64,000 nt of DNA from Pseudocolwellia agarivorans (GCF_002000085.1 NZ_MUZU01000005.1:303655-367654); one strand, 5' to 3'. Shown: positions 37,065 through 48,304, counted from the first letter of the stretch. The notes: a model not told the origin generated them from the sequence alone. Program-made: numbers and translations.

Positions 37065-37289
37065 ATGAAGTTACCTACAGTCAATCTTTGTAAAGTAGAC
37101 AGAGTATTAAGAGGCGCATTAAGTGTTTTTCTTATTATATATGCTATTTTTTGGCATAAAGAAATTGGTGATACTTTGCTATTAACACTTATATGGGTTT
37201 TCTCCATTTTAAATTTAATTTCTTTCGCATCGGGTTGGTGTCCTGTTTACCATCTTGCTAATTTGAGCACGTATAAAAATAAAGAATAA
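37065..37289 (+). CDS. DUF2892 inner-membrane protein
   Basis: Seventy-four residues with two hydrophobic helices and the family pattern VNLCKVDRVLRGALSVFLIIYA ... FASGWCPVYHLANL (conserved Cys-Pro). Similar to the membrane part of YgaP-type proteins, here without a rhodanese. It lies 10 bases before the GGDEF-EAL gene and is probably cotranscribed. An aaaaaagg site precedes ATG 37065. Confidence 0.78.
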   Translation: MKLPTVNLCKVDRVLRGALSVFLIIYAIFWHKEIGDTLLLTLIWVFSILNLISFASGWCPVYHLANLSTYKNKE

Positions 37290-37299
37290 AGCACCTAAT

Positions 37300-39222
37300 A
37301 TGGGTAAGAGTGTTGAAAAAATAAATTTAGACTCAGATCTTCGGCGTCATTTACTCTTTGGCACCATAGGTTTAGTTGTTGCTGTTTTAATTATTTTTAT
37401 TAATGTAACTCATGATATTGCGAGTGATCTTGGTGAATCAATAGAATCGGAACATATAGAAGTACAAGTTAATGAAATTGCCAAAGTAGTCAGTAGTTTA
37501 GTCAGTACCGGTCAACTCGCAAGTGGGCAAAATGGAAAAATCCCTTATGAGTATTTTGCATCTCATCATTATTTTTTAGATGAAGATATTATATTATTGA
37601 ATGTATTAATCGCTGATCAAACATTTACGATTACAGGTGGGCATCACTTCAAGAATTTCCCTGAAATTGTGAAAGCCGTATCAGAGAAAAAATCGGTAAA
37701 CGGATTTACTAAAATAAACGATGATAGAATTTTTTGGCAATATAAATACAATGACGGCGACGGTACTGAACTTGTTTTTGCTCGTAAGGTTCATGCGTTA
37801 GACCGAGCAATAAGCTACATGGCGACTCGGCTTTCTATTAGTGCCTTTGTTACCTTTTGGTTAGCTGTTTGGGCTGCACTTATTATATCTACGTTTATTA
37901 CCCAGCGCTTTATTAAAGGCAATATCAGGCTTAATTACCTTGCTAACCACGATAGCCTAACTCATTTACCTAATCGTACCTATCTATATGAAATTGTTAA
38001 TAACTACTTTAAGAAAAACAAACAATACCCAATAACTAAAAAAGCATCCATGCTATTTATTGATTTGAATAAATTTAAGTTAATTAATGATACGTTAGGG
38101 CATCACAGTGGTGATGCTTTGTTAGTGGCAATTGCAGCACGACTGAAAAAATTTGTAACTAAAACTGATTATGCTTTTCGTTATGGCGGTGATGAATTCA
38201 TTATATGGAGTGAAAACACCGAGCAAGCTGCTGCTGAAGTGCTCGCAGCTGAAGTTATTGAGGTTTGTAGAAAACCATTAACCATTCAAGGTTCAAAGTT
38301 TGAGGTTAGTGTCAGTATTGGTATTGCGTGTTATCCAGAAGATGGTGATAATTTTAATGATATTTTTAAACGTGCAGATGTTGCTATGTATCACGCTAAA
38401 CAGATGCGTTTAGGTTATCAAAGTTATCAGAAAAATTTAGATATTAGATCTTCTTTAATGGTGAATTTAAGTGGTCAACTGAATCATGCTTTAATAAATA
38501 AACAATTTATTGTTTTCTATCAACCTAAAGTCAATATAGCTGATGGTAAAATTTTTGGTGTTGAAGCTCTTATTCGTTGGCAGCATCCTATTGAGGGTTT
38601 GTTAACGCCAAACTTTTTTATCTCTTTAATTGAGCAAAGCGATTTTGTTCATGCTTTTACTCGATATGTGTTTAAACAAGCTATTGCGCAATGTAAAAAT
38701 TGGTGTGATTCAGGCTATGAATTAAGTGTTGCTGTAAATATTTCTCCTTATAACCTTTTAGATGAGGGCTTAGTGACCTATTTAGAAAAAGAGCTTAAAC
38801 AGCATCAAGTACCTGCAGATTTAATCGAAATCGAATTAACCGAAAGCGCTACTATGGTGGATATTGAGGTAACAAAGAAACTTTTTAAGCAGTTTAGGGC
38901 ATTAGGCGTTAAGCTTTCTATTGATGATTTTGGAACCGGAATGAGCTCTTTATCTTACATTAAAGAATTAGACGTAGATTTCATTAAAATAGATCGCTCT
39001 TTTATTATTAATATTGCTGAAAGTAATGAAGATGAAGCTATAGTGATGAGTATTCTGTTGTTATGTCAAAAGTTGAATAGAGACGTTATTATTGAAGGTA
39101 TTGAAACAAAAGAGCAGAGAGATAAATTACTTTCGTTAGGTTGTAAATATGCACAAGGATATTATTTTGGTAAACCTATGCTGTCGCAAGAGCTAACCTT
39201 GTTGTTAGGAAAACCTAGCTAA
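37300..39222 (+). CDS. GGDEF-EAL cyclic-di-GMP protein
   Basis: A 640-residue membrane protein. Transmembrane helices at about 18-36 and 178-201 enclose a periplasmic sensor domain of about 140 residues of no recognised type. Then a GGDEF domain with intact GGDEF (296-300) but no inhibitory RxxD (Thr287 replaces Arg), and an EAL domain with EALIRW (422-427), Asn480, Glu512, DDFGTG (542-547), Lys563 and Glu599. All phosphodiesterase residues are present, so hydrolysis of c-di-GMP is likely; cyclase activity is possible too. It could affect the pilus genes in the same region. Confidence 0.9.
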   Translation: MGKSVEKINLDSDLRRHLLFGTIGLVVAVLIIFINVTHDIASDLGESIESEHIEVQVNEIAKVVSSLVSTGQLASGQNGKIPYEYFASHHYFLDEDIILLNVLIADQTFTITGGHHFKNFPEIVKAVSEKKSVNGFTKINDDRIFWQYKYNDGDGTELVFARKVHALDRAISYMATRLSISAFVTFWLAVWAALIISTFITQRFIKGNIRLNYLANHDSLTHLPNRTYLYEIVNNYFKKNKQYPITKKASMLFIDLNKFKLINDTLGHHSGDALLVAIAARLKKFVTKTDYAFRYGGDEFIIWSENTEQAAAEVLAAEVIEVCRKPLTIQGSKFEVSVSIGIACYPEDGDNFNDIFKRADVAMYHAKQMRLGYQSYQKNLDIRSSLMVNLSGQLNHALINKQFIVFYQPKVNIADGKIFGVEALIRWQHPIEGLLTPNFFISLIEQSDFVHAFTRYVFKQAIAQCKNWCDSGYELSVAVNISPYNLLDEGLVTYLEKELKQHQVPADLIEIELTESATMVDIEVTKKLFKQFRALGVKLSIDDFGTGMSSLSYIKELDVDFIKIDRSFIINIAESNEDEAIVMSILLLCQKLNRDVIIEGIETKEQRDKLLSLGCKYAQGYYFGKPMLSQELTLLLGKPS

Positions 39223-39255
39223 ACCTATTAATTTATTCCTGAGTATATTGAGTTA

Positions 39256-39299
39256 ATGGTTATTCATTATTTTTGTTAGAGCCATTAATGAATAACCAT
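39256..39299. terminator. stem-loop between convergent genes
   Basis: A perfect 14-bp inverted repeat (atggttattcatta / taatgaataaccat) with a 16-base loop, between the GGDEF-EAL gene and the phosphorylase gene. No clear T-run, so terminator function is probable but not certain. Confidence 0.5.
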
Positions 39300-39316
39300 A
39301 GGTTTATATAAACTAT

Positions 39317-41071
39317 TTATTTACAGCGTATATTAGCAATCCAAACACTTTGATATGGTGCTAATTCAATTTCTTCAGTTAAGTCGGTGACTTCTGTACC
39401 GCTAATTAATTCAAACCAGTTTTCATTTACAATTAAGTTAAGTTCGCTTAATGGTAGCGATAAAGGCTTGTTGGTAATATTACTGATACAAAAAATACTT
39501 TGTTTTCTGTCTTGGCTTTGTCGCCAAAAACCGAATAATTGTAAACCTAAATGTAAGGTAAATTGCGTTGCGTTGGGGTGAAACGCAGGCTGTTTTATTC
39601 TTATCGCTAATAACTTATTGAGTGTTGAAAGTACTTCACCGTGATGTTTACCAGTGTCTTGCAGAGCATCAATAAGTAAATCGTCTTGCCAGCGATGACG
39701 ATTGATCGATCGATTGCTACCTGTATCTTCAACTTTTTTATAGTCATTTTGTGTGCCAAGCATGCTATGGATATAAATACCGGGAATACCTTCTAGCGCA
39801 AACATAATGCTATGAGCACATATAAAACGAACCATGTTAAATTCGTCTTTTCCTTCCGTGGTTCCTTGCATTGCATCAAATAAAGATATGTTCATTTCGT
39901 AAGGTTTTTGAGCACCATCTTCTGTGGTTCTACAAGATATTTTGCCACCAAAACCTTCAATGGTTTTTACTAAGTCATGGGTTTCTTCGTCACTTAATAA
40001 ACCTTCTACAGGTCTTAATCCTACACCGTCATGTGAGGCGATAAAATTAAAGTAAGTGGTACCATCTTGTGCGGGTGGCATGCTCATTAACCAACGTTTT
40101 AAATATAAACAACTTCCTGTTAATAAGGTGTTGATAAGTAAGGGGGGTAAAGAAAAGTTATATATAGCGTGCGCTTCGTTTGCATTACCAAAATACGTTA
40201 AATTTTGAGTGTTGGGTATATTGGTTTCTGTAATGATGATAGCGTCGTGCCTAGCATGCTCTATTAAGGTTCTAAGTAAGCGAACCACTTCGTGCGTTTC
40301 AGGTAAGTTTATGCAAGGGGTTCCTGCTATTTTCCATAAGAAAGCAATGGCATCAAATCTAAAAATTTTAACGCCCATGTCTAAATATTGTCGAATAATA
40401 ATAACAAAAGCTTTTAGTACTTCTGGATTTCTAAAGTCAAAATCTACTTGATCGTGGCTAAAAGTACACCACACTGACTTTTCACCTGAAGCGGTATTCA
40501 CTTCTCTAAATAATGGAGATGTTCGAGGGCGTACTACATCGGAGGTGTCTGTGTCTGCTGGTGCAGTAAAGAAAAAGTCGTGACCTTCGCCTTCTCCTTT
40601 AATAAAGTTTTCGAACCAAAAGCTACGACTTGAGCAGTGGTTTATTACTAGATCAGACATTAAGTTTCGCTCTTTTGCGATAAGCTTAATATCTTCCCAG
40701 TCGCCAAGTGATTGATTAACCGTTGAATAGTCAATGATTGAAAAGCCATCGTCAGAGCTGTAAGGAAAAAACGGTAAAATATGAACGCTGTTTATAGTGT
40801 CGCTCATATTATCGTTAATAAAACGACGTAGTGTTTTTAGTGGTGCTTCGTTATCTTTAACTATACTGTCGCCATAAGTAATTAAAATAACATCCTCTTC
40901 CGACCACTGGTTAGTATAGGGCGCCACAGCTGAACAATCTTCAGACAAGCGCATTAACTCAGTGAGTTGCTTTGCCAAGTCGTCTGTCGATTGCGTTAGG
41001 CTAATGTCTTTATAAATAAATTCAAGTTGTTGACTGAGTTTACCTAGTAATTGTTCATAGTGTGTCACCAT
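39317..41071 (-). CDS. glucosylglycerate phosphorylase (GH13_18)
   Basis: A 584-residue GH13 subfamily 18 enzyme of the sucrose-phosphorylase type. Catalytic residues: nucleophile Asp240 ([10 protein letters not shown]), acid/base Glu282 (ITETNIPN), and transition-state Asp348 ([12 protein letters not shown]). GH13_18 members include sucrose, sucrose-6-phosphate and glucosylglycerate phosphorylases. Neighbouring glucosyl-3-phosphoglycerate synthase, phosphatase and glycerate kinase genes favour glucosylglycerate + Pi giving glucose 1-phosphate + D-glycerate. It is the last gene of the operon, 5 bases after gpgS. Cytoplasmic, no signal peptide. Confidence 0.82.
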   Translation of the reverse strand: MVTHYEQLLGKLSQQLEFIYKDISLTQSTDDLAKQLTELMRLSEDCSAVAPYTNQWSEEDVILITYGDSIVKDNEAPLKTLRRFINDNMSDTINSVHILPFFPYSSDDGFSIIDYSTVNQSLGDWEDIKLIAKERNLMSDLVINHCSSRSFWFENFIKGEGEGHDFFFTAPADTDTSDVVRPRTSPLFREVNTASGEKSVWCTFSHDQVDFDFRNPEVLKAFVIIIRQYLDMGVKIFRFDAIAFLWKIAGTPCINLPETHEVVRLLRTLIEHARHDAIIITETNIPNTQNLTYFGNANEAHAIYNFSLPPLLINTLLTGSCLYLKRWLMSMPPAQDGTTYFNFIASHDGVGLRPVEGLLSDEETHDLVKTIEGFGGKISCRTTEDGAQKPYEMNISLFDAMQGTTEGKDEFNMVRFICAHSIMFALEGIPGIYIHSMLGTQNDYKKVEDTGSNRSINRHRWQDDLLIDALQDTGKHHGEVLSTLNKLLAIRIKQPAFHPNATQFTLHLGLQLFGFWRQSQDRKQSIFCISNITNKPLSLPLSELNLIVNENWFELISGTEVTDLTEEIELAPYQSVWIANIRCK

Positions 41072-41076
41072 ATTAT

Positions 41077-42315
41077 TTAAGCCTCTTCTAAAATAGTGCT
41101 AAATTCTTTGTAGTCTTCTTCTACTGCTTCTTTTATTTGCGATAAAATATCGGGCATTGCGCTAATAACACGGTTCCAAGATGGAATAAAAGGTGTTTCC
41201 ATCGGTTGTTCTAAAAAGGTATTACCGGCTTCTAATATATTTTCAGCGAACATTTCTACTGCTTTTTCTTCGTTATGCGTGTCGAGTTTAAGACCATTCA
41301 TTTGTGCATCGTGACGGTAAGTTTCTACATAATCTAAAGCGATACGGTAGTAGGTGGCTTTAAGTGTTCTGAATTTTTCAGAGGTAAAAGTTTCGCCTTC
41401 AGTTGCTAGTTTACGTATAAAGGCTTTACTGATGTCGATAGACATTTTTGATAAACCACCGCTGGTATTATCTAGCGATAAATCTTGATGCTTATGGTCA
41501 TAAGTAGCGGCAATGTCTACCTGACAAACATGATTTGACGAGTAGTTACGGTACATTTCTGAAAGCACACCAATTTCTAGTCCCCAATCGCTTGGGATAC
41601 GAATATCTTTTAATACATCTTTACGGAATGAAAACTCACCCGCTAATGGATATAAAAAGCTATCCATGTATTCTAGGTAATCACAATGGCCAACGGTTTT
41701 CTTTAATGCTTTTATTAATGGCGTAACCAGCAGTCTTGATACACGACCATTAATTTTTCCGTCGGCAACGCGGGCATAAAAACCTTTTGAAAACGAGTAA
41801 TTAAATGATGGATTTGCTACCGGATAAAGTAGTCGAGTAAGTAGGTCTTTTTCATAAGTAAGAATGTCACAGTCATGTAAGGCGACTGATTCAGCTTTAC
41901 CTGAAGCTAGAATATAGCCCATGCAATACCAAACATTTCGTCCTTTACCTAACTCTTTAGGAGCAAGGCCTAATTTTTGTAGTTTTGCATCAATGGCTTG
42001 TAGTCTGGGGCCATCGTTCCATAATACTCTGTGGTGTTGTGGTAATTGACCAAAAAAAGATAAAGCATGTTTGTATTGCTCTAAGTTTGCTCTATCTAAT
42101 CCAATCACGACTTGCGATAGATACTTAACATCTTTTATTTTATTAATAATATCGGGTAATGCTTTACCCTCTAATTCTGAGAAAAGTGAAGGTAAAAGTA
42201 GCCCAAGTGGGCGAGTTTTAGAAAATTCTTCTAATTCAGTTTCCATATCCTCGGTCGTTCTTTGCGCTAAGTTGTGTAATGTAGTTACAACGCCATTTTG
42301 ATAAAAGTCAGCCAT
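41077..42315 (-). CDS. gpgS: glucosyl-3-phosphoglycerate synthase
   Basis: A 412-residue retaining glycosyltransferase of the GpgS type: NDP-glucose + 3-phosphoglycerate to glucosyl-3-phosphoglycerate. The metal-binding DxD is in LHDCDILTY, preceded by [23 protein letters not shown], typical of Gpg[11 protein letters not shown] and [15 protein letters not shown] are further family blocks. It lies between gpgP and the phosphorylase gene with short gaps. Product is the precursor of the compatible solute glucosylglycerate. Confidence 0.85.
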   Translation of the reverse strand: MADFYQNGVVTTLHNLAQRTTEDMETELEEFSKTRPLGLLLPSLFSELEGKALPDIINKIKDVKYLSQVVIGLDRANLEQYKHALSFFGQLPQHHRVLWNDGPRLQAIDAKLQKLGLAPKELGKGRNVWYCMGYILASGKAESVALHDCDILTYEKDLLTRLLYPVANPSFNYSFSKGFYARVADGKINGRVSRLLVTPLIKALKKTVGHCDYLEYMDSFLYPLAGEFSFRKDVLKDIRIPSDWGLEIGVLSEMYRNYSSNHVCQVDIAATYDHKHQDLSLDNTSGGLSKMSIDISKAFIRKLATEGETFTSEKFRTLKATYYRIALDYVETYRHDAQMNGLKLDTHNEEKAVEMFAENILEAGNTFLEQPMETPFIPSWNRVISAMPDILSQIKEAVEEDYKEFSTILEEA

Positions 42316-42339
42316 GATATACCTCTTGGTTATGGTTAA

Positions 42340-43197
42340 TTAGTTATAAATTTTTGTAGAAAATGAATTGCTTGATAACGACTCAGGTAATAAATGCTGT
42401 ATTGCTTCAGCCCAACCTGCGGGGCCATATTCTTGTGTTTGAATAACGTTTTGAGTTTTATTAATTACAGGAAACTCATGTACGGGGGATCGAATTTGTA
42501 CGGCAATGCTCGCTGCTTCTAGCATGGCAATATCATTTTTACCGTCGCCTAATGCGATGGTTGATATTGTGTAAGCTCCTATATTTTTTTGATAATGTTC
42601 TGTTAACCACGTTAACGCTTGGCCTTTATCGCTATTACCACATACGTGAAAGAAACGTCCGCCAAAAAGAACGGTAGCGCCTGACTTTTCAAGGTATTCA
42701 ATAAAATCTCGTTTTGACTGTTCATCACCACGCCAATGTATGGGCTCACCGTATTGTCTATTTTTAGCAAGTTCAGCATCTGCGTTACTTAATCCCGTAA
42801 GCTCGGCCAGTTCTTCCGTTGTTAATGTGGAAAAGCCTTGGTATAACCCCTTAAACTTTGCCGGCGCGTCTTTAATAACCTCTAACCAATGCTGGCGTGG
42901 TAAACAAAACGACTTAACCCAATATTGCCCCATACTTAGTGTGTTTTTAGGTTGTACTCTAAAGGTGTTTTTAGGAATGAAAATAGCAGCTCCGTTTTCA
43001 ATGATAAGTGGGGCTTTAATATTAAGATCTGCTTGTATTTTAAGTACTTCTGCTAGAGTTTTACTGGTGGTTAATACAATAGGAACATTCGCTGCGTTTA
43101 ACTGTTTTATAACAGGTAAAGCAGGAGTGCTTTCATAGGTGAAGTGATCAAGTAATGTTCCGTCTAAATCACTAAAAATAATTACGGGTTGATTCAT
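42340..43197 (-). CDS. glucosyl/mannosyl-3-phosphoglycerate phosphatase
   Basis: HAD superfamily IIB phosphatase of 285 residues. Nucleophile Asp10 and acid/base Asp12 in FSDLDGTLLD, motif II TTSK, and the C-terminal LGDGKNDIAMLEAA. This is the MpgP/YedP-like group, which removes phosphate from glucosyl- or mannosyl-3-phosphoglycerate. With gpgS next to it, it most likely yields glucosylglycerate. Confidence 0.83.
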   Translation of the reverse strand: MNQPVIIFSDLDGTLLDHFTYESTPALPVIKQLNAANVPIVLTTSKTLAEVLKIQADLNIKAPLIIENGAAIFIPKNTFRVQPKNTLSMGQYWVKSFCLPRQHWLEVIKDAPAKFKGLYQGFSTLTTEELAELTGLSNADAELAKNRQYGEPIHWRGDEQSKRDFIEYLEKSGATVLFGGRFFHVCGNSDKGQALTWLTEHYQKNIGAYTISTIALGDGKNDIAMLEAASIAVQIRSPVHEFPVINKTQNVIQTQEYGPAGWAEAIQHLLPESLSSNSFSTKIYN

Positions 43198-43203
43198 TGT
43201 TAA

Positions 43204-44082
43204 TTAGTCCTTTTCAACACATTGGGTAATACTGCGGCTTTCGTCTAGGTAAAAAACAGTTTGAGCAATTAAAGGTAAAGAGTGCATGCCGTGTGTTGTT
43301 AAACGTTGAAAGTATTGAATAAAATTTAAAATTTGAGCTTTGTTCATTACATTTGTTTGTGCTGTTGATGAAAGTGTTTTAATTAATTTTTGCTCTTGCT
43401 CTAAGCGCCATTTATATACGCTATCGAAAGAGGGGGCTTGTAACGCTACCCAAAAATTCATGTATTCATACAAAGGTTGGTAGTTTGAGCGTAATTGTTC
43501 ATTAACATAATTACGCCAAATGCTTTGTTGGTCTTCTTCTTTTTCAAGGCTATTAATAGGTGTTGTTAGCTCTGATGTATTTTGCGCAGTAACACCCCAG
43601 CACCAACCTTCAAGAATAAGAATATCGATAGGCTTATCAATACATTGCCATTGGTCTTTATCAAATGGATCGTCGGTTACTTTATTAAAACGAGGAATTA
43701 AAAAATCAGTTTGGCGATTTTTTACTTTAGCCAGTACGCTTTCAAGCAATTCAGTGTTATGCGTGCCAGGAACACCACGAGTTTTAAGTAAAGGGTGCAC
43801 ACTTTCAGCAAGTTCATTTCTCGCTGTTCTTGATAAGTAAAAATCGTCAAGCGACACCACTACAACATTCAGTTGATGAGTGCTTGATAAATAATGTGAT
43901 AAATAATCGGAAAGTGTCGACTTACCACTACCTTGGCAGCCATTAACACCCACAAAATAAGGAGAGCCTTGTTTTTTATAAGTTTTAAATATTCGTTCGG
44001 CTAAGGGGAAATAACTTTCTTCAACTAAGCGCTTAAAGGTATCAGGTAAACTGTTTTTTTCCATAAAAGCTGAAAGTATCAT
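43204..44082 (-). CDS. D-glycerate 3-kinase-like P-loop kinase
   Basis: A 292-residue P-loop kinase of the GLYK/phosphoribulokinase-like type. Walker A GVNGCQGSGKST (45-56), then VVSLDDFYLSR, HPLLKTRGVPGTHN and LILEGWCWG, all typical of glycerate kinases of the plant/yeast kind. It would turn glycerate released by the phosphorylase into 3-phosphoglycerate, closing the cycle. First gene of the operon; start ATG 44082 has a gagg site. gpgP begins 6 bases after its stop. Confidence 0.82.
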   Translation of the reverse strand: MILSAFMEKNSLPDTFKRLVEESYFPLAERIFKTYKKQGSPYFVGVNGCQGSGKSTLSDYLSHYLSSTHQLNVVVVSLDDFYLSRTARNELAESVHPLLKTRGVPGTHNTELLESVLAKVKNRQTDFLIPRFNKVTDDPFDKDQWQCIDKPIDILILEGWCWGVTAQNTSELTTPINSLEKEEDQQSIWRNYVNEQLRSNYQPLYEYMNFWVALQAPSFDSVYKWRLEQEQKLIKTLSSTAQTNVMNKAQILNFIQYFQRLTTHGMHSLPLIAQTVFYLDESRSITQCVEKD

Positions 44083-44475
44083 TTTTACCTCTATATTTAT
44101 TTTTATACGTAGTGTTATACAAACAACTCTTGTGCCAGATAGTTTTTAATATGTTTTTTGTTGTTTAACTTTTTGAATTTAAATGTTTTGTTTGTTTTTT
44201 TTAGCACTTTAAAATTTAACTTTATTTCAGGATTTCTCTATTCCGTGTAATTTTTGCATTATTTTGGTGCAATATGTGTTTTTGATGATACTTATTTTTT
44301 AATGTATGAATACGTTATAGGTATAGACTAAAAATGATGTTGTAGGAGAAGTATTTAATACGTACTCATCACTTTACATCTTTCAATTAAAATATTTTAA
44401 GTAAAAATTTTTGAGTCGTTTTTTGTATCCATATACATGCTAAAGTCTGAAATTACTAAGATAAGGAAGGTAAGT
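44083..44475. promoter_or_regulatory. intergenic region upstream of the glucosylglycerate operon and ggt
   Basis: About 390 very AT-rich bases between divergent units, expected to hold both promoters. The only clear dyad is TTGCA-N9-TGCAA at 44254-44272, a possible operator. No ORF or RNA gene is convincing. Confidence 0.4.
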
Positions 44476-46143
44476 ATGAAAAGAATTTATATATTGTTTT
44501 TTGCATTAATAAGCTTCATTACATCAACTTCTGGCTTTGCTCAATCAGCCGTTGCCATGCCAGACAGCTATAGTGCAGCTGAAGCTAAAAAGGTATTACA
44601 AAGCGGTGGTAATGCTGTTGATGCAGCTATTGCTGCACAATTTGTGTTGGCGGTAACTTTACCTGAAGCCGGGAATATTGGTGGCGGTGGTTTTATGACG
44701 ATATATAAAGATGGTGTTTCAGACTTTTTAGATTATCGTGAAACGGCTCCTGCCGCCGCTCACAAAGATATGTATTTAGATGAGCAAAAAAACGTAATTC
44801 CTAATTTATCTTTGTATGGCATTTTATCGTCAGGCGTTCCCGGTACGGTTGAAGGCATGTGGCAAGCTCATAAAAAATACGGGACAAAATCGTGGGAAGA
44901 ATTGTTAGCTCCAGCGGTAACATTGGCTGAAGAAGGTTTTATTGTTCATCCTACCTTGCGCAAAGCTATTGAATGGCGAATTGATAGTTTTGAAAAAGAA
45001 GGGATTGAGGTTAATTTTTCTCGTTATTTTTCACGGGCTGAAGAAGGCAAAATATTTAAACAGCCAGAACTTGCAGCTACCTTAAAGCTCATCGCTAAAC
45101 ATGGTCGTGATGGTTTTTATAAAGGCAAAACAGCAAAAACGATTAGTGCTTTTATGAAAGAGTATGGCGGTATTATTACTGAGGAAGATTTAGACGCTTA
45201 TCGTATAAAGTGGCGCAAACCGTTGCAAAAAAAATGGCGCGGCTATCAAGTAATTACGGCTCCACCGCCAAGTTCAGGTGGTATTGCGGTACTACAATGG
45301 CTAACTATGTTTGATGTGGTAAAGCATAAAATGGCACAAAAAGATCAACCACTGATGCATAACTCAACTCAATATGTTCATTTATTGTCAGAAATAGGAA
45401 AGCGTGTTTTTGCTGACAGAGCTGAATATTTAGGAGATCCTGACTTTTACAACGTACCTCAATCAAAGTTACTGACTCAACAATACTTAGTTGAACGCGC
45501 CTCTGATATTACACTCGACAAAATATCGAATACAGAAAGCATTAAACCTGGCTTGAAAGAAAGTACGGATACTACGCATTTTTCAATTGTTGATAAGTGG
45601 GGTAACGCAATATCTAATACAACTACCATCAACTATACATTTGGCAGTGGGGTTATTGTTGAAGGTGCAGGGTTTATTTTAAATGACGAGATGGACGATT
45701 TTAGTGTTAAGCCCGGAGTAGCTAATGTTTTTGGTGCTTTAGGTGGAGTAGCAAATGAAGTTCAGCCGCATAAGCGTATGTTGTCTTCTATGTCGCCCAC
45801 TATTTTATTAAAAGCTGATAAGGTAGCCTTGGTTACTGGATCTCCAGGCGGTACAACCATTATTTCGTCTGTGTACCAATCAATACTTAACGCGGTTGAA
45901 TTTAATATGACGGCTGAAAATGCAGCCAATAGTGCAAGATTTCATCATCAATTATGGCCTAAAAACCAAATTGTTCACTATGCGGGTGTGGATAAAAAAG
46001 TGATTGGTGAGTTACAAGCTATGGGCTATAACACCAAGCAGGAGTCTTTTGGCGATGTACAAATGATATTGCAACGTGATGGAAAGCTAACGGCAGCCTC
46101 TGAATATAGAAAACGTCATAGAGGAGTTTCGCTCGTTTTTTAA
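44476..46143 (+). CDS. ggt: gamma-glutamyltransferase
   Basis: Periplasmic glutathione hydrolase/transpeptidase of 555 residues from ATG 44476, chosen for its aaggaagg ribosome site; an in-frame ATG at 44437 lacks one. Signal peptide at about 1-23 (SGFAQ). The proenzyme self-cleaves before the catalytic Thr in STDTTHFSIVDKWGN (Thr367 in this numbering), giving large and small subunits. Other conserved blocks: DYRETAPAAAHKDMY, SGVPGTVEGM, PPPSSGG, MLSSMSPTI and GSPGGTTI. It recycles glutathione cysteine. Confidence 0.94.
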   Translation: MKRIYILFFALISFITSTSGFAQSAVAMPDSYSAAEAKKVLQSGGNAVDAAIAAQFVLAVTLPEAGNIGGGGFMTIYKDGVSDFLDYRETAPAAAHKDMYLDEQKNVIPNLSLYGILSSGVPGTVEGMWQAHKKYGTKSWEELLAPAVTLAEEGFIVHPTLRKAIEWRIDSFEKEGIEVNFSRYFSRAEEGKIFKQPELAATLKLIAKHGRDGFYKGKTAKTISAFMKEYGGIITEEDLDAYRIKWRKPLQKKWRGYQVITAPPPSSGGIAVLQWLTMFDVVKHKMAQKDQPLMHNSTQYVHLLSEIGKRVFADRAEYLGDPDFYNVPQSKLLTQQYLVERASDITLDKISNTESIKPGLKESTDTTHFSIVDKWGNAISNTTTINYTFGSGVIVEGAGFILNDEMDDFSVKPGVANVFGALGGVANEVQPHKRMLSSMSPTILLKADKVALVTGSPGGTTIISSVYQSILNAVEFNMTAENAANSARFHHQLWPKNQIVHYAGVDKKVIGELQAMGYNTKQESFGDVQMILQRDGKLTAASEYRKRHRGVSLVF

Positions 46144-46183
46144 TATCAACGCTAATATCTGTTTCGTTTTGTTCTTTTAATAG

Positions 46184-46210
46184 AAGCCAGTGAATTACAC
46201 TGGCTTTTTT
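46184..46210 (+). terminator. terminator of ggt
   Basis: A 9-bp stem (aagccagtg / cactggctt) with a 5-base loop followed by a T-run. About 40 bases after the ggt stop. Confidence 0.85.
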
Positions 46211-46252
46211 ATAACAAATAGCTGTTCAACCCGAACGCGATGTATGGGCTAC

Positions 46253-48304
46253 TTATGAAACCTTAAATTCTTCTACGTGTTTATTTAACTCTTCGGCAGT
46301 TTCGCTTAGTTCATGACTTACAGCGAGTGTTGTTTCGGCATGTGCTGTCATGGCATCAGAGTCGTCTTTAATATCATGTATTTGTTTGTTTATATCTTCA
46401 GCAACGTGATTTTGTTGTTCTGCGGCTGTAGCTATTTGTGTCGACATTTGTGCAATATTATTTAGCTCTTCGTGTAATGCACTTACAGCTTGTAAACCTT
46501 CACTCACTACATCTACAGCGATAGAGCCTTGGTTCTTAAGTTGGATCATGCTATTGGTTACCGTACTAGCTCCTTGTTGCAAAGAGTCTATTTGCATTTT
46601 TATATGTTCAGTAGACTCTTGTGTTCTACCTGCTAAACTTCTTACTTCGTCAGCAACAACGGCAAAACCACGACCTTGTTCGCCAGCTCTTGCAGCCTCA
46701 ATGGCCGCATTTAAGGCTAATAAATTAGTTTGTTCGGCAATGCCTTGAATAACATTTAAAACTTCACCAATTGAATTACTTTCTTGATTCACTTTTTCAA
46801 CTAGTTCAGTTGCGTCGCCTAATTCCAGAGTGAGTTTTTCCATTATTTCTTTACTGGTCATGGCATTTTCAGAGCTTTTGGTCGACATTTCAAATAAGCG
46901 AGTAACTGCTTCTGAGGTATCTTTAGCGCTAATAGTAACTTCTTTAATAGATTGTGCCATTTCATTCATGGCAACAGATACGCTATCAATACTTCGACTT
47001 TGACTTTCTGAGCTTTGTTGGCTTGTGGTCATTGAATTAACTACTTGAGACGTTAAGTTATTCATTTTTAATTCAACTTGTCTTACGCCGGCTAATGTTG
47101 TGTTAAAGCTATTGAGTAAACTGCTAAAAGCACCAGCAACATTGCTCAATTCGTCTTTACCTGCGGTTTCAACTTGGTAACTTAAGTCTTTATTTTCTGC
47201 TACATAACTTAAATCTTTGATCAGGCCTTTTAAAGGTTTAACAATAGACATAATGATAACGAATGAAAATAACGCGATAACTAAACCACCACCAAATAAT
47301 ATCGCTAGGCTTTGAATCACTAAGAAATGAGCTGCGTTGTGTAAAGTTTCTGCTTGGACCGTTATTTTTTCTGCGAGGACTTTTTGAAATGCATTAAGTT
47401 TATTAATGTTGTTTGATGAAGTTTCAAACCACTGATTTGGATCTAAAGCAAGTTTTTTCCCAGACGACTTTCGAAAGGTTATCCATTTGTTAAAAACATC
47501 GCTGTATTCTTTAGTATCTAAGTACTCATCTCTAAATCTTTTACGTAATTTGGCATCAGCGTATGCATCAAATCGGTCAATGGCGGTATCAATTTCTCTA
47601 CGGGTTGTTTTCCCTCGAGCGTAAAGGTTGAAGTCTATTATCGCATTATAGGTTGCTCTAACATATATCGCTCGCTCTAAAGAGTATTTATCGCCTAATG
47701 TGACTAAGGCCAAATACGCATTACTCATTAATGATAACTCTTTATTGTTTGAAGCTAGTCTTACTATGGCGTAAAACAAGCGATAAAAGCGCTCGATTGA
47801 GGTGTCTAATTCACTAATAATCCATTTCTTTCCATCTTTAATCATGTACTGATCAATTTTGTTACGTTTACTGATCATAATGTCAGCACCCTGTAAGAGG
47901 TGGTCGAGAACGCTAGGAATTTCATCCATATTCGCTATTTCATTTTGATAAGTATTGAGGAAATTTTTAAATTTATGGAGCTGTGTGTCTACTTTTTGTC
48001 GTTGTTTTTTAAGTGGTTTTTCGAAGTCGTTACCATTTATGCCAAACGATGCTCCTTTTGGGCCAATAAAATTATTTTCTCTCGCTAGAAAGCCGTTTGA
48101 AAAATCCCGCTCCCCTTGTAGCTCATTCATTAATGCACCAGCTTCCCCCGCTAGCTCCATTAGTATTTGTAAGTTAGCAAGTGTTTTTTGCTCATTACTT
48201 GCTGCTTTATACTGATTAAAGGCGAGTACAGCTATGGCTAAAAAGGGTAAAACTGCTAGGGCAATAATACGAGCACGAATGTTAAATTGGCTTAGAAAGT
48301 TCAT
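46253..48304 (-). CDS. methyl-accepting chemotaxis protein with NIT sensor domain
   Basis: A 683-residue chemoreceptor. Transmembrane helix at about 12-30, a periplasmic all-helical nitrate/nitrite-type (NIT) domain at about 50-300 ([17 protein letters not shown] is its conserved start), second helix at about 328-352, HAMP, then a signalling domain with the hairpin tip [35 protein letters not shown] intact (only part quoted by position: about 565-600). No C-terminal CheR-binding pentapeptide. Ligand is probably nitrate, nitrite or a similar ion, by family only. Alone, convergent with ggt. Confidence 0.88.
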   Translation of the reverse strand: MNFLSQFNIRARIIALAVLPFLAIAVLAFNQYKAASNEQKTLANLQILMELAGEAGALMNELQGERDFSNGFLARENNFIGPKGASFGINGNDFEKPLKKQRQKVDTQLHKFKNFLNTYQNEIANMDEIPSVLDHLLQGADIMISKRNKIDQYMIKDGKKWIISELDTSIERFYRLFYAIVRLASNNKELSLMSNAYLALVTLGDKYSLERAIYVRATYNAIIDFNLYARGKTTRREIDTAIDRFDAYADAKLRKRFRDEYLDTKEYSDVFNKWITFRKSSGKKLALDPNQWFETSSNNINKLNAFQKVLAEKITVQAETLHNAAHFLVIQSLAILFGGGLVIALFSFVIIMSIVKPLKGLIKDLSYVAENKDLSYQVETAGKDELSNVAGAFSSLLNSFNTTLAGVRQVELKMNNLTSQVVNSMTTSQQSSESQSRSIDSVSVAMNEMAQSIKEVTISAKDTSEAVTRLFEMSTKSSENAMTSKEIMEKLTLELGDATELVEKVNQESNSIGEVLNVIQGIAEQTNLLALNAAIEAARAGEQGRGFAVVADEVRSLAGRTQESTEHIKMQIDSLQQGASTVTNSMIQLKNQGSIAVDVVSEGLQAVSALHEELNNIAQMSTQIATAAEQQNHVAEDINKQIHDIKDDSDAMTAHAETTLAVSHELSETAEELNKHVEEFKVS

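Noticed and set aside
47900..48215. Plus-strand ORFs opposite the chemoreceptor N-terminus
   Set aside because: Antisense shadows of a well-supported NIT-domain receptor.
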